This document shows positions 10,222 to 22,069 of a stretch of DNA of 64,000 nt, one piece after another. The translations under genes were made by a program, and so were the position numbers. The notes beneath the pieces are model-generated. The model was given only the letters and a program-made list of their open reading frames with translations. It did not search any database and was not told the origin of the DNA. Location: contig OY986435.1 of assembly GCA_963920525.1 (NCBI GenBank), forward strand, positions 299,024,208 to 299,088,207, read 5' to 3'. This DNA comes from Dichetophora obliterata (lineage: Eukaryota; Arthropoda; Insecta; Diptera; Sciomyzidae). Within the stretch, counting starts at the first letter, position 1. Every line of letters begins with the position of its first letter.

Positions 10222-10513
10222 TGGCTTCGAGCTACCAAACAAAATATTCCTTAAATGATTAAAATAGAATTAAATTTTTACTTTATAATTAAAATTATAA
10301 TTTATTTAAACGGAAATATTTACTTTTACGCCTTGAAAGGGCTATTGTTTTGTTTTTATTTTATGAACTATTGAATAAAATTTTGAATAATAAAACTCCG
10401 ACTTCGAAATTTTTCGTGCTTATTTGATGGCATATTTTGCCATTTTTTAGAGCATTTTAGCATACTTATTTTAGATTTTTTTCGTGCATATTTCTGTCTT
10501 ACCTGATTATGAC

Positions 10514-11500
10514 ATTCATATTTTAAAACAATTTTTGAATTTACTTTGGATTTGCCCATTGGGGAGCACTGTCCAAGCGCTATGCACTTGGTGCACATAT
10601 GTTTTTTGTAAAAGCACTTGGGCATAGGCTGTGCATTGAGGTGGGTCACCAAAAAAAATTTGAAAGACAGCGTCTCATGTGAAAGCTTATGTTGATAGAA
10701 TTTTAGTACCATCAACATTTTTTTTGGACCCCAAAAACGCCCCAAATGGTATTTTTTGTAAAACTTCGCAAACTTTGATCCAATCGTAAAACAAAGCACG
10801 TTGTTAAATAGATCTTAACAGGGACAACAATTTATCGGCAGAATATTTTTTTACCTCCGAATCTATCTTTGATTAGATATTTTAATTGTCTTATTTCCTC
10901 AGTACCCCCAACACTTGACTTTTTTTAAGAAAAATACTAGCTGATTAACCCAGCTTCGAACAGGTCTGAAGAAACCAAAAATTTTGTATACTCAATTTTT
11001 AACATTATTGTTGAAAAAAATAGTAACATAATGTTAATATGAAACTGCGACTCTTACCTTAATCAAAATTAATAGATCGGTCACTTGTGGTGCTGTTTCT
11101 AAATATCATCTAATGCACATAGTTATTTAGTAAATGCTGACTAATTTCTCATTGGTACCAAATATGTAAACATTGCGTCCGCCGGCAAGCTAACGTTGGA
11201 TCACACTTGATATTGGAGCTGGCTGAAGCAATGATGCTAAGGACATTTTTTAAAAATATCACTCGACAGATGCATTTGTCGCTAGCTAATAAGGTTGTAA
11301 CGAACTTTTTCCTCTTTAGCTGAGGTCAAGGTTCATTTAAATAAAGGTTGCGTACATCTTTGACGTTTTCTCATTTCGACAATCTTATTTTTAAATGACA
11401 GCAAGAAAGCGTAGTCATTAGAGCAAAAAATTCACACTGTTGCTGGAATATGAAACTATTTGGTAGTAAATTGAATAAATACTGTTAAGTTTTTTACTAC
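10514..11500. other. Gene-free stretch; one hAT-MITE-like end
   Basis: The 10506-10799 region is open on the minus strand but has no recognisable motif. CAAGGTTCATTTAAATAAAGG at about 11337 resembles the termini of the 108-bp element at 52923-53030, but no partner end was found. Confidence 0.4.
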
Positions 11501-11506
11501 TTATGT

Positions 11507-13018
11507 TGATTTTATATGATTTAAATACAAATTCTAAATGTTTGATAGTTTAAATAATCATACTTGATTGTAAATACAAATTCTAGTTGTTTGATAGTTT
11601 AAAATTGTTTATTGAGCTTAAGGTCAAAGTTAGAACAATTAATTGTTCTAACGAATCTTTCCAAAGAAACAACAACAACAACAACTTTTTTCAATATGAA
11701 AATGAAAAATCACTAGCTGATTTTATTGCAATTTCGGCCATGCTAAAGGCTTCATCAGAAATCTTTGTGATACCCGTGAAAGCGAGCACTAGCGCACTGC
11801 ACCACAGAGGCGATGAGATTTTAAGTGGAAATTTCTCAGTTTTTCTCCCATTTCATATTTGCTCATTTGTTGTTGTATTTTTGCTTTACTTTAGTCTTTA
11901 TGCTTATGTTATTATTATGGGTCAAACAGTCTGCTGGAAGTCATTTTTAGATTTTTGCTGATATGTTTTCAGCTTGTTTCTGTTTGGTCGTGCTCTACGA
12001 TTTGATATAAGTTTTTTCTAAATGACCTTGTTATTTATTATAATGATTTTATATGATTTAAATACAAATTCTAAATGTTTAAAAGTTTAAATCATACTTG
12101 ATTTTAAGTATAAATTCTAGTTGTTTGATAGTTTAAAATCGTTTATTGAGCTTAAGGTCAAAGTTAGAACAATTAATTGTTCTAACGAATCTTTCCAAAG
12201 AAACAACAACAACAACAACTTTTTTCAATATGAAAATGAAAAATCACTAGCTGATTTTATTGCAATTTCGGCCATGCTAAAGGCTTCATCAGAAATCTTT
12301 GTGATACCCGTGAAAGCGAGCACTAGCGCACTGCACCACAGAGGCGATGAGATTTTAAGTGGAAATTTCTCAGTTTTTCTCCCATTTCATATTTGCTCAT
12401 TTGTTGTTGTATTTTTGCTTTACTTTAGTCTTTATGCTTATGTTATTATTATGGGTCAAACAGTCTGCTGGAAGTCATTTTTAGATTTTTGCTGATATGT
12501 TTTCAGCTTGTTTCTGTTTGGTCGTGCTCTACGATTTGATATAAGTTTTTTCTAAATGACCTTGTTATTTATTATAATGATTTTATATGATTTAAATACA
12601 AATTCTAAATGTTTAAAAGTTTAAATCATACTTGATTTTAAGTATAAATTCTAGTTGTTTGATAGTTTAAAATCGTTTATTGAGCTGAAGGTCAAAGTTA
12701 GAACAATTAATTGTTCTAACGAATCTTTCCAAAGAAACAACAACAACAACAATTTTTTTTCAATATGAAAATGAAAAATCACTAGCTGATTTTATTGCAA
12801 TTTCGGCCATGCTAAAGGCTTCATCAGAAATCTTTGTGATACCCGTGAAAGCGCGCACTAGCGCACTGCACCACAGAGGCGATGAGATTTTAAGTGTAAA
12901 TTTCTCAGTTTTTCTCCCATTTCATATTTGCTCATTTGTTGTTGCATTTTTGCTTTACTTTAGTCTTTATGCTTATGTTATTATTACGGAGTCTAACAGC
13001 CTGCTGGAAGTCTTCCAC
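11507..13018 (+). repeat. Three-copy tandem repeat, 534-bp unit
   Basis: Equivalent points recur at 11740, 12274 and 12809, giving periods of 534 and 535. The first two units differ at only a few bases; the third diverges over its last 40 bases. Each unit contains AAATACAAATTCTA leaders, a 24-base perfect palindrome (11629-11652 in unit 1), an (AAC)n run and a conserved open frame of up to 124 codons. That frame has a hydrophobic tail but no recognised family. Its identity between units follows from recent tandem duplication, not from selection. Related pieces lie at 32222-32612 and 56700-56870. Confidence 0.9.
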
Positions 13019-13260
13019 TAACAAAGCATGGTTTTACTGCTTTTAGTACTTCTTTTTTTATGATTTTTTCTTTGTGACTTGACTTCGACTTTACATTGCT
13101 TATGTAAAATCGGTCGCTGATTCCTAAAATCATGTATATGTGTACGTGGCAGTATGTAGCCTCCAGTTACATGCTACCTGCAAAAATAAACGATGGCAGT
13201 TAAAGTAGACAATATAAATTCCTCAACTTTTCGGAAAACTATTTTTTAACGTATGAATTC

Positions 13261-13740
13261 CAGGGACCGTATCGGTTATATATATTAATTCTTAGATGAG
13301 GCCAATACCGACATACGGTTGTAGCACCAACTGAGTAAGTAAGTAAGTATCGGTGATGGTTTTTATCAAAAAAGTCAGATATTAACAGTTATCAATTATT
13401 TTATGGCTTTTATATTTTCGGGCAATAATAACTATTATTTTTGACTTTTATTTCTTAGGTCAAAATAACAATTATTTTGTGCCTTTTATTTTTTTCGATC
13501 AAAAACATCAGGCAATTTGAACTTTTTTAAAGGCAGCTTTAACTACAAAAAAAGTTTAATGCCCTTTTCATCGTCTCATCAGTGCGCAAATTTTGAGTCA
13601 AAAAATTAAAAGGCGTTAAATATTCGCGAAGCTGCTGCCATTACGATAATAATTGTAAATACAAAAAAGTTCACCGGCACCTTTTTCGTTGTGCCTTTTT
13701 TATCTGAAAATTGTAAAATAACAGTTATTTTCGGTCCCTG
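13261..13740. mobile_element. hAT-type miniature element (CAGGGACCG ends)
   Basis: CAGGGACCG at 13261-13269 and CGGTCCCTG at 13732-13740 are perfect inverted ends. They are flanked by ATGAATTC and ATAAATTC, an 8-bp direct repeat with one mismatch. The 480-bp interior is AT-rich with repeated AATAACAATTATT-type words and no coding capacity. Confidence 0.75.
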
Positions 13741-14367
13741 ATAAATTCACATGCAAACTATAGAGTTTAAAAAAGTTAACTTTAAGGACAAGATGTATTT
13801 TTGTTTTTATTTCAATAAGTAAAATAAAAAAATTGGGAAGAATTTAGTTTATCCTGGTATTATACTAAAATTTTATGTAACTTCTTGTTTTCAATTAATT
13901 TTCACTCTATTTTTTGCTTTTCAAGGACTGAGTTTAAATTGAGGATTCTATAATTGATGTGGCATTTAAAAGAAAGTTTATGTAAAAAAAATTTAGTCTC
14001 GAGTAAACTCCGGCTTAACTCGTCATGGAAACGTAGTACAAAAAGAACACAGCGAAACCCTGAAAAATGCGTTTTTTAAGCATCACAAAACCCTAATTAG
14101 CAAATGTCAAAATATTTTTGTTTACATAAAATAAGGATGCGTCAAAAAATGTACACAACCTTTATATAAATCAACCTTGGCCGAGGTATAAATTGCCGGC
14201 TCCAGGGTTCGTTGCAAACATTTATAATGGCTGGACTTTGTGGTGAATCCGAAAATCAAATAAAAGAACTTCCACGTCTTTCTTTCTTTTTTTCAACTAA
14301 TATTCTTCATTTAGTCACTTAATATATACTCTCCTTAGAAACCCCTTTACGTACGACGCAACTCTGC
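13741..14367. other. Gene-free stretch
   Basis: No gene, terminal repeat or tandem array was recognised. Confidence 0.5.
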
Positions 14368-14372
14368 GCTAC

Positions 14373-14781
14373 AGTCCACCCTAAACAAGTGCGCGTGCGT
14401 GGTTTAACTGTCAAAATCGGCTCATGCACATACATTTTGTATGAAGCCTACCGAAACACGCACCGGACTACCGCAACATGAATCGAATTTCCAATTTTGA
14501 CAGTGCGTTCGGATGTGAAGTTGGCTGCATAAAACCAAAGTATTAGAACAAAGAGCAATCAGCTGCTATTAATTAATTAATCTCAATTGTAAATGGAAGT
14601 ATTTACAATATTAATAGATTTTTACACAATACTAAAAGCTTTTTAAGATTTTTAAACCATTAGACTGAGCTGGTTCGAGAGCAGCAGTTCTTTCCGCAGC
14701 GCACTTGTTTAGGTTAAGCGTAAAATAAAGTTGCGTGGCGCTTGGGTACGCAGCGCAACGCGCACTTGTTTAGGGTGCACT
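14373..14781. mobile_element. 409-bp miniature element with 5-bp direct repeats
   Basis: The inverted ends share CACCCTAAACAAGTGCGCG: forward near 14376, and reverse complement ending near 14778. A further related GCGCACTTGTTTAGG word lies at about 14699. A 5-bp direct repeat GCTAC flanks the element at 14368-14372 and 14782-14786. There is no coding region. A 5-bp duplication is typical of Transib elements, but the termini do not start with the usual Transib CAC, so the superfamily is left open. Confidence 0.6.
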
Positions 14782-14914
14782 GCTACTCAGGCCTACGCTG
14801 ACCGAGAGACTATCTCGGCAAAACTTCGTCCCTGCTGGGGCGCCATTGTGACGAACTTTTTTCGGCCGTGGTATCACTCGCCGATGTCCAGTGTTTTTGT
14901 CTCACAAAATAAAT

Positions 14915-15188
14915 CCATTTGCTTTGCAGAAAAACTCAAGCTTAGGTTTCTTTTAAATATACAACTTTAAATTTTATCTTATATTAACAAAATGGTCACT
15001 TATTTTCTATTTAGATATTTTTTTTATTTAATATTTTGAAAGATCAAAATTCCATTTGCTTTGCAGAAAAACTCAAGCTTAGGTTTCTTTTAAATATACA
15101 ACTTTAAATTTTATCTTATATTAACAAAATGGTCACTTATTTTCTATTTAGATATTTTTTTTATTTAATATTTTGAAAGATCAAAATT
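14915..15188 (+). repeat. Exact tandem duplication, 137-bp unit x2
   Basis: The unit starting CCATTTGCTTTGCAG at 14915 is repeated base for base from 15052 to 15188. A partial third similarity (CACTTATTTTCTAT) appears near 15244. The perfect identity implies a very recent duplication, or an assembly artefact. Confidence 0.9.
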
Positions 15189-15364
15189 CCGCAATAAAAG
15201 AAAAATGTAATTAAATAAAAATTTCTTATCCTAACAAAATGATCACTTATTTTCTATGTATCTAGCTGAAAAAATTGACGTTATAAATGTTGTTATTCTA
15301 AACAATATTTGTTCTACGATTTTTTTGATAGGTGGCATTTACCTGAGCTAGATAAAGAATACCT

Positions 15365-18043
15365 GGTTGGTTCTTTGTGGAACCACTAGGCTTCCGGGCA
15401 TCAAAAATTATAAAAGAAAGTTTATAGTACCGAAATTTTTTGTTTTATAAACATTAACCAATTTTATTAAGAAACATTAAAAAGTGAAAAGGAAATTTAA
15501 AATTGTTTATGTATATAATAGTGTTATTAAGCCAATTAGTTTTGATGAAAGTCAGCGAAGCAGTTTTTTTCAGCTGAAAAGCACAAATGTATCCCACATT
15601 TTTGGCACCGGACCTTTGTACGGGATGTACATTTTGGAAGTTTGCATCGTGGCTTCTCTTCCTTTATAAATTCTGGCAAATGCCCAACGTTATCCAGGCG
15701 AATATCACGCGGTGGCAGCGGAGCAGACATTGGGCGATGACGTTTTGCAACAATTTCAACTTCAACATTACTTGGCCGCCCTTTTCCTACTCGCATCTCA
15801 GTTCTAGATTTTATCAAGCAATGGGCAACTTCGCACACAAATTCATGCAAAGTTTTCATCGGTTCCGTTTGATTAGTTGCTGCATGATGTCGCTTATATA
15901 AAATCCAGGCATTAATCATTGCCATATCACACATATGGTAGAACAAACGGTTTGTCCACTTGCGAGACTTTATGCGGATATGACTGCGGCCTAGTGACGA
16001 ATCCAGAAGATCAACACCGCCCATGTATTTGTTATATTCATGAACAATGGCTGGACATGGAATGGTTTCCATTACCGTTTTCTTTTTGTTATATCGCTCA
16101 ATAGTTGGTGCATTTTCAGGAGTTTGACCATCTGGCGAAATATATGGTTTCACTCCAGCCATTGTTGATGCCATATTTACAACCTTATTGTCATTCCATG
16201 CCACTGTTGAGACGTCGATTCCATGAAACGTTCCAACATACTCTTCCCAATCACCTCGATTGTTAAATTTCTGCGGTAATTTGCATGACGGAAGTCGTGG
16301 GCGTCAAACCGTTCCAAGCGTATATATGCCTTGTGTCCGCAAATACACCATCAACGGAATCGATGTGTAATAGTTATCAAAATAGATGACGTGATTTACG
16401 AATCGAGGAACCGAACGCGCCAATCGTACTACAATATTCACAGACGCACCCAAATTGGGCTCGTTTTCCTCACGATGGTCGTCGTCGCCAGAATCAATTT
16501 CAAATGCATAGCAAAATCCGGAATCATCACACATAAGAAACAATTTGTATCCCCAAGGATGTGGTTTGTCTGGCATGTACTGTTTCAGATAGTGCTTAAT
16601 CTTCGTAGCACAGATTTGCTCGTCAACACACAATCTTGCTCTCTTCGGCACTTTTTTAAAATTTTGGTTCAGTGCGGTGATAATCGGACGAATTTTGTAT
16701 TGTCGATCATAGCCCAAATCGTGCTGGGGTATGGGTCCATATGTTTGAACTGCTTCGGACACACGATTACGTCTGCGTTTGCGTGCACCGTTAGATGATG
16801 TCGATGGCTGGTGATCAGACAGCGATGGCTGTTGATCAGATGTTGATGGCTCTTGCACACGATGACTTCGCGACATTGCATCGTTGTTATTGAAGTGTAA
16901 GAATTGGCGAATTTTTTCATGACGATTTCGTGTCATGCAATCTATAATAGGCTTAAAACCATATTCACCCCAATACGATCGAACGCTCGGGTACTTAAAA
17001 ACCGACATATAGTAATTTATTCCCATAAATCGTTTGATCTCATCTGGCGTGGTATTCAGTGGTTTATCAACGTTTTTTTGCATCGCGTACAAGTTGTTCT
17101 GTTCGACGATATTTGAAATAATATCATCCGTCATGAAAAAAGAAAAAAACTGAATCGGTGAGTTCAATGCTAATATTTCTGGTGTCATCATTTCCTTGAA
17201 ATTTAACACAATTCGAATACAACTGAAGATTTGTTTTTCGCCACAATGGTTTTTTAAAAACATTAGACTCTTTGTCAATCGATACGCCTTCAAAAATTGT
17301 CGCATATATGTCAATACAGACCAAAAATAGGTTTTGTTGTAAATTATCACCTTGATTTGATACAGTGTTCACTTCAATACTTAAATTGCCTGAATCAACA
17401 CTACATATCCTAAATTTTCATTACGAAAAGCAGACTGAAAGTCGAAATCTGGGTCATCCATATCGTCAGCAGAAAAATCACCATCATCTTCGCTTTCCGA
17501 CCACGCAATTGAATTGACGTACTCGGAAAGTTGTTCATCTGTTCGAAAATCACGAATTCTTCGAGCCATTTCTGCCTAATAAACAAAAAAAAAAACACAA
17601 CATAAGCAATTCTGTATAACTTCATATAAGCATAATTTCGAAGTCCCGGAGCCTGACGGTTCCGCAAAGAACCAACTAAAAATTGGTACAAAATCTTGTA
17701 AAATATAAAAATTAAATCACTTCAAACGTTCACAATACCTTTAAGACACTATAACGATCACGGAAATATTTTTTTCAGCTTCGATTTAAACGAATTTAAC
17801 ACAAAAATAATTTTTGTAAAGTTCGCGATTTCACAAAAGTGCTTTTTCTCGAGGTTGTGTTACACTACTAACAAGACACGTGTCAAATGAAGTTGGCTGC
17901 AAGTGGCGATCTTCTCAAATGGTGGCGCCTACACCAATAAACATTTTTAAAGACCCAGCGGGAAATTTGAAAACAAATTGCTAACAAAGTTATCATTTTT
18001 TGTGGTTGGTTCCTAGCGGTACCAGTAGGCTATTAAGGGTTAA
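15365..18043 (-). mobile_element. Decayed piggyBac element
   Basis: A piggyBac-type transposase pseudogene occupies 15536-17569. The upstream side ends at TTAA (18040-18043), preceded on the minus strand by CCCTTAATAGCC, a piggyBac-like terminus. Inverted repeats of about 34 bases lie at 15365-15398 and 17643-17677 (GGTTGGTTCTTTGTGG versus AGTTGGTTCTTTGCGG). A third related copy (18004-18039) touches the TTAA. I could not find the matching outer left end, so the downstream boundary is uncertain. Confidence 0.75.
15536..17569 (-). pseudogene. piggyBac transposase (DDD family) with stop and frameshifts
   Basis: Cut-and-paste transposase for TTAA targets. From the N-terminus: an acidic start (MARRIRDFRTDEQLSEYV, then an ED-rich stretch); a DDE_Tnp_1_7 entry, MTDDIISNIVEQNNLYA; RSYWGEYGFKPI; the first catalytic aspartate in LCVDEQICATK; YKLFLMCDDSGF; the second in VIYFDNYYTS; and the third in YMGGVDLLDSSLG. 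The C-terminus is a cysteine-rich zinc ribbon (CKLPKCTSRTKVRCQKCGIH). All three catalytic positions survive. Defects: the reading frame shifts near 17380 and again near 17195, and a TGA at 16301-16303 replaces a likely arginine codon in GTV-RRPRLP. Total length, about 670 codons, fits the family. It cannot make full-length enzyme as it stands. Confidence 0.88.
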
Positions 18044-21000
18044 TTGCGCTAGAAAAGCGTCCTAGTGCAAAGACTTAGAAAAGTTTCGAGGCAAAGACTT
18101 AGAGAATTTCATTGCACTAGACAAGCGTCCTAGTGCAATGGAATTCGAGTCAAGGTCAGGAGTTCAAAGAGATGATCACTTACCTAAGTGGGGGCCACAG
18201 CAAAAATGATTTTTCTTTCACTGTCGGAACATGTAGCCAGCTCGGTTCTCATGCACAGCGTATGCGTGGTGGGCTTGGCTGAGGTAAGTTTCGCTATTCA
18301 ATATGGCGTGTGTATTCAACTTGGCCTAGTGATGGTAGTCGATTGGAATAGTGTAGCCTAGTGATCGCGCGTACTGTTAGCTGAGCAATTCGTACTTAAG
18401 TTGTTGTTACCCTAGTGTCGAGTAAGGTGATTAATTTACCGATAAAGCTAAAGGACGATTATCCTAGACCTGGTTACGTATAATTAAAAAAAGTAACTTA
18501 TAATATGGCTTACATATACAAAATGTACATAAATTAATTCATGAATTTTATAAAATAAAATAAAGTTAAACTACTAGCTGTGACGTGTAGGGTGGAAACG
18601 AGTGGAACGACCACCATCCTCACAAGGTGGTCGCTGCTAAATGATGATGGTTTTTCTTTAATTAACACTGAAGAAGTAAGTAAGTGAAGCTAATGTGGTC
18701 ACACTTGATGATCTCAGCTCTCATTGATATTGGCGATTCTCTTGGAGTACTGAGAGCTGAACTCAACTTGATTTTTTTAAAAATAGCAGCAAACATGAAT
18801 GGCAACAGAAATTGTGACAAAAGTTGAAAAATTTCAATGAAAGTTGGAATTTAATAAGTATTCTAAATACTCCTTTAATACAAAGTTTAATAACATTTTT
18901 TCCATTTTCGATTGCTACGGTCCTTTATATGTTTTTCTAGTTCAATTACTTTAAATTTAAAGGTGCACTTAAAAATTTGATGAGACTTTCAAGGACATTC
19001 TGTCTTCTATTCTATTAAAGGGTGGCCATCAAAATAATTGTTGATGCTTAAGCGGTAAGATTTAACAAAAACATCCATAAATTAAGCAGCGCTGCTGACA
19101 TCATCAGCTGCAATATCTTTATCATCATGTAAATATAGGAAGCAATAACACAAACAACAACAAGAACAATCATCAACACAACAGCAACAAGCTGTGAGTG
19201 ATTAAATGGAATCATTAACACAATCTCAACATCTCATCAGCACAATTGATGCTGACACAAGCACATCAACCTTACCAACAAACAGCAATAACAACAACGA
19301 CAACAACAGCGATAATAAATTCAAGTCTTCAGTCACACATATAAAATTACTATGGATTCACACACTGATGTCCTGCGTATCAACCATTAAACCATACACA
19401 CAATTGAAATCGATGATGATGATGATACGATTTGCGTATGTATTGTAAATGCTGCAGACGTGAAAACATACAAAGATTGAGTACCATCAATGACTGCGAG
19501 GCACAAAGGCGATAAACTGAATCTAAAGGACATCAGCAGTTATTTGTAAGGAAATAGTTTTATGTGAAGATACGTAAGGATATCCACAGCTATTGACTTG
19601 CAATATCAAAATGATATCGAAAAGCAGACAGTACGTTGCAAGATTCTGCCGCTTCGCTGATGTGCTGCTGTTGAGTGAATTAAATGAAGACGGAAACACA
19701 ACAAGTTCTTGCTGACCGGAAATGAAACTGAATTGATTTTGTGTGCTTCACATGTTGCACAGTGTGTCTTTTTCAATTTTGGCGTGTCAAAACTCATCTC
19801 AAAAAGTACCACAGCTGGAGACATAAAATTTTGAAAGTGGGTTTTTAATACAAAAATAATAACTGTGACCTAAAATGGTGGAGATCGGTTCACTGCTCCG
19901 CCTACCTCCCATGTAAATTGGAGAAGTAATAATGGCATAAGTTTGGCTGTAAGAATTATATAGCTATTTCTGAGCGTATCTAAAATCTAAAATATGTTTT
20001 GTAGAATGAGCTCATTGTTCTCATTGTACTGCCACGCCTACCTCTTAAAGAACCGGAATAGTAGTTTTTGCATAAATTTGGTTTTATGTATGGTATTATG
20101 ATGAAATTTTGTTCCTCAGTTAATGCTATAGTTAAATAACTTTTGGCAAAATATGAGCCTTATATGTCAATTACCACGCTTACCTTCCATACAACTGGAA
20201 CAGTATTATTGGCAGAAGTTTGGTATTACGTATGCTATACTTACTTAAATGTACGACTTCTACATATTTAACCTAAATTTTGATTGAATATAACTAAAAT
20301 TGTGAGTTTTCTTTGTAAAAATGTTTTATTCTGAATCTAATTTAGAATTTTTTTGAAGAAATTCTGGAGACTTTAGTAGTTTTATTTCATCTACTGTTTA
20401 GTTAGACCGTTTATATTTAGGTGGTTGTCGCAAAAAGTTAATATGTAGATCTGAAGAAATTAAGAGTCTAAGTGATTTTCAAGCTCATATTTTCACAGTT
20501 AGTAAAGTTTTCTTTATCAATGAAAGTTAAATTGTTTATCTACACAAATCCAGATACTAGAAAATTACATTTTCATTGATTATTTTACACAAAAAACTTA
20601 CAAATGATGTATATTTACTTATTTTAGTTGTAGTTATAATTGATCCAAATTTTTACTGAATTTTACTGAACTTAACTGTAACTCTTTTTAATTTAATTCA
20701 CTTAGCTACAGTTTCAACTAAAGACGTATTTCCCAAACTTTTCGATATCCTATATTTGCTATTTAACTTACTTATATATTTACTATTTCACTTACATATA
20801 ACCCTGCCGAACAACTGTTTTCCCCTACAACATAATTATTATAACTTAATTACTGACATTAGACAGAAAACCTAAAAAAAAATTAGTTTGCAACAAAGAG
20901 ATCTAAGAAGTTAAAAACCATAAAGTCAGCATACATCTGGTTCATGAAATTTAACAACGTCGAAATTAATTTTATTTGCACAATTTGTTTGTTTCAATAA

Positions 21001-22069
21001 TAAATTAAAAAATTAACTTAACGAGATTATAATTAAAGAAATTATCTTAATAACTGTTTTATGCATTTAGCACAGAAATGAAAAGTTGCAGTTGCATTCT
21101 AATGACATCTTTTACAACGCAAGTTTTCGCAATTTTTGTTTTTTAAATTAAAAGCTAATACACTAAATGTTATTTTGGTTATATTTTCCATGTTATATAA
21201 TGGTAAATACTTTAGATATATTTCACTATATATGACAATACATGTAATTTTATGAAGAAAAATAGCATTTTTAAAAAAAAAAAATTTATATACAATTTTT
21301 GTAACTTTTGAAACTTTTTTTTTTTATAATATATGAATAAAATTTAACCAAATATTTACACAAAAAAAAATTTTATGCGAAATATTATCTACATCAGAAG
21401 TTATGGTTGGTTAAATTTGGCTTACTTCTAAAGCGTTGCATTCACTTTGTCTTCGTTAATTTAAAGTTTTAACTTTCAGAAATTTTAAAAAAGCTAGACT
21501 TATTTTGACTTTTCGATAGTATTTTTGAATTACATAAATATATTTCTTTTGGCAAAATAAGTCCTTTTTATAAAATTCAAAATTTTATTTGCGCGTATTT
21601 TGGCATGCTAAAATTGAAAAAGACACATTGTGCGGTTAGTCTGTGTTAGTATGAGTGTAATGGCGATTGTGTAAGCGCCAAATTGTTGCATATTTTGAGA
21701 AGAAGCAGCAATCGAGATCAAAGCCACAGTTTTAACAAAGAAGTTTATTGGCAAAAAGAAAGCATTGACCGCCTCATTTTGTATCAAGAAAATGCAAACA
21801 AACGACAATCAAGAAACAAGAAGATATATAATTTTAATTAGAAAATAGTATTGCTTCTCGTGTCTTACTTGTCGTTGGTATGCTTTTTCGTAATACAAAA
21901 TGAAGACTGCGTGACAAATACAGACAGCGTTATAAAAAATTATAAGTTATCTATACATCCTATATAAAAAGAAGAATGTCTGTATGTATGTTTGTATTAG
22001 GAAAGTCAGCCCCTTTAAATCTCTATTCAAGATCCCAGATATAAAAGTAATAGAAAATTATATGGAAAC
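18044..22069. other. Gene-free stretch with CAA-rich and CACGCC-type repeats
   Basis: No gene was recognised. A CAA/CAG-rich simple stretch lies at about 19145-19320. It produces an apparent 80-codon frame that is only a translation of the repeat. A small inverted pair (CTCAGCTCTC / GAGAGCTGAAC) lies at 18714-18760. Poly-T and poly-A tracts are frequent around 21265-21375. A short CTATATAAAAAGAAGAATG repeat head at about 21960 resembles the one at 63580. Confidence 0.45.
19880..20230 (+). repeat. Degenerate tandem repeats with CCACGCCTACCT-like motif
   Basis: Three loose copies of a unit of about 145 bases each contain a variant of CGCCTACCTCCCATG, then GGAAGTAATAATGGCATAAG-like sequence (near 19898, 20030 and 20165). 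The same style of repeat recurs at 56190-56640 and 63700-63890. Confidence 0.5.

Larger units (their letters stand above)
9695..10505 (+). mobile_element. hAT element relic with perfect 8-bp target duplication
   Basis: The ends are CAGGGAAGACA at the left and, on the minus strand, CAGGTAAGACA at the right. They are flanked by a perfect 8-bp direct repeat ATTATGAC at 9687-9694 and 10506-10513. Both subterminal regions are strewn with TGCATATTT-type words. The 811-bp element keeps only the C-terminal part of its transposase (9949-10149), so it is internally deleted. Confidence 0.85.

Noticed and set aside
10368..10799. 143-codon minus-strand frame
   Set aside because: It crosses the right boundary of the hAT relic at 10505, so it joins unrelated sequences. 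The only cysteines lack a recognisable pattern.
11587..12495. Two identical 124-codon frames as a duplicated gene
   Set aside because: They sit in the 534-bp tandem repeat. Their identity reflects the recent duplication of the whole unit, non-coding parts are equally conserved, and no domain is recognised.
19206..19448. Ser/Asn-rich 80-codon frame
   Set aside because: It derives from CAA/AAC simple repeats and has no conserved motif.
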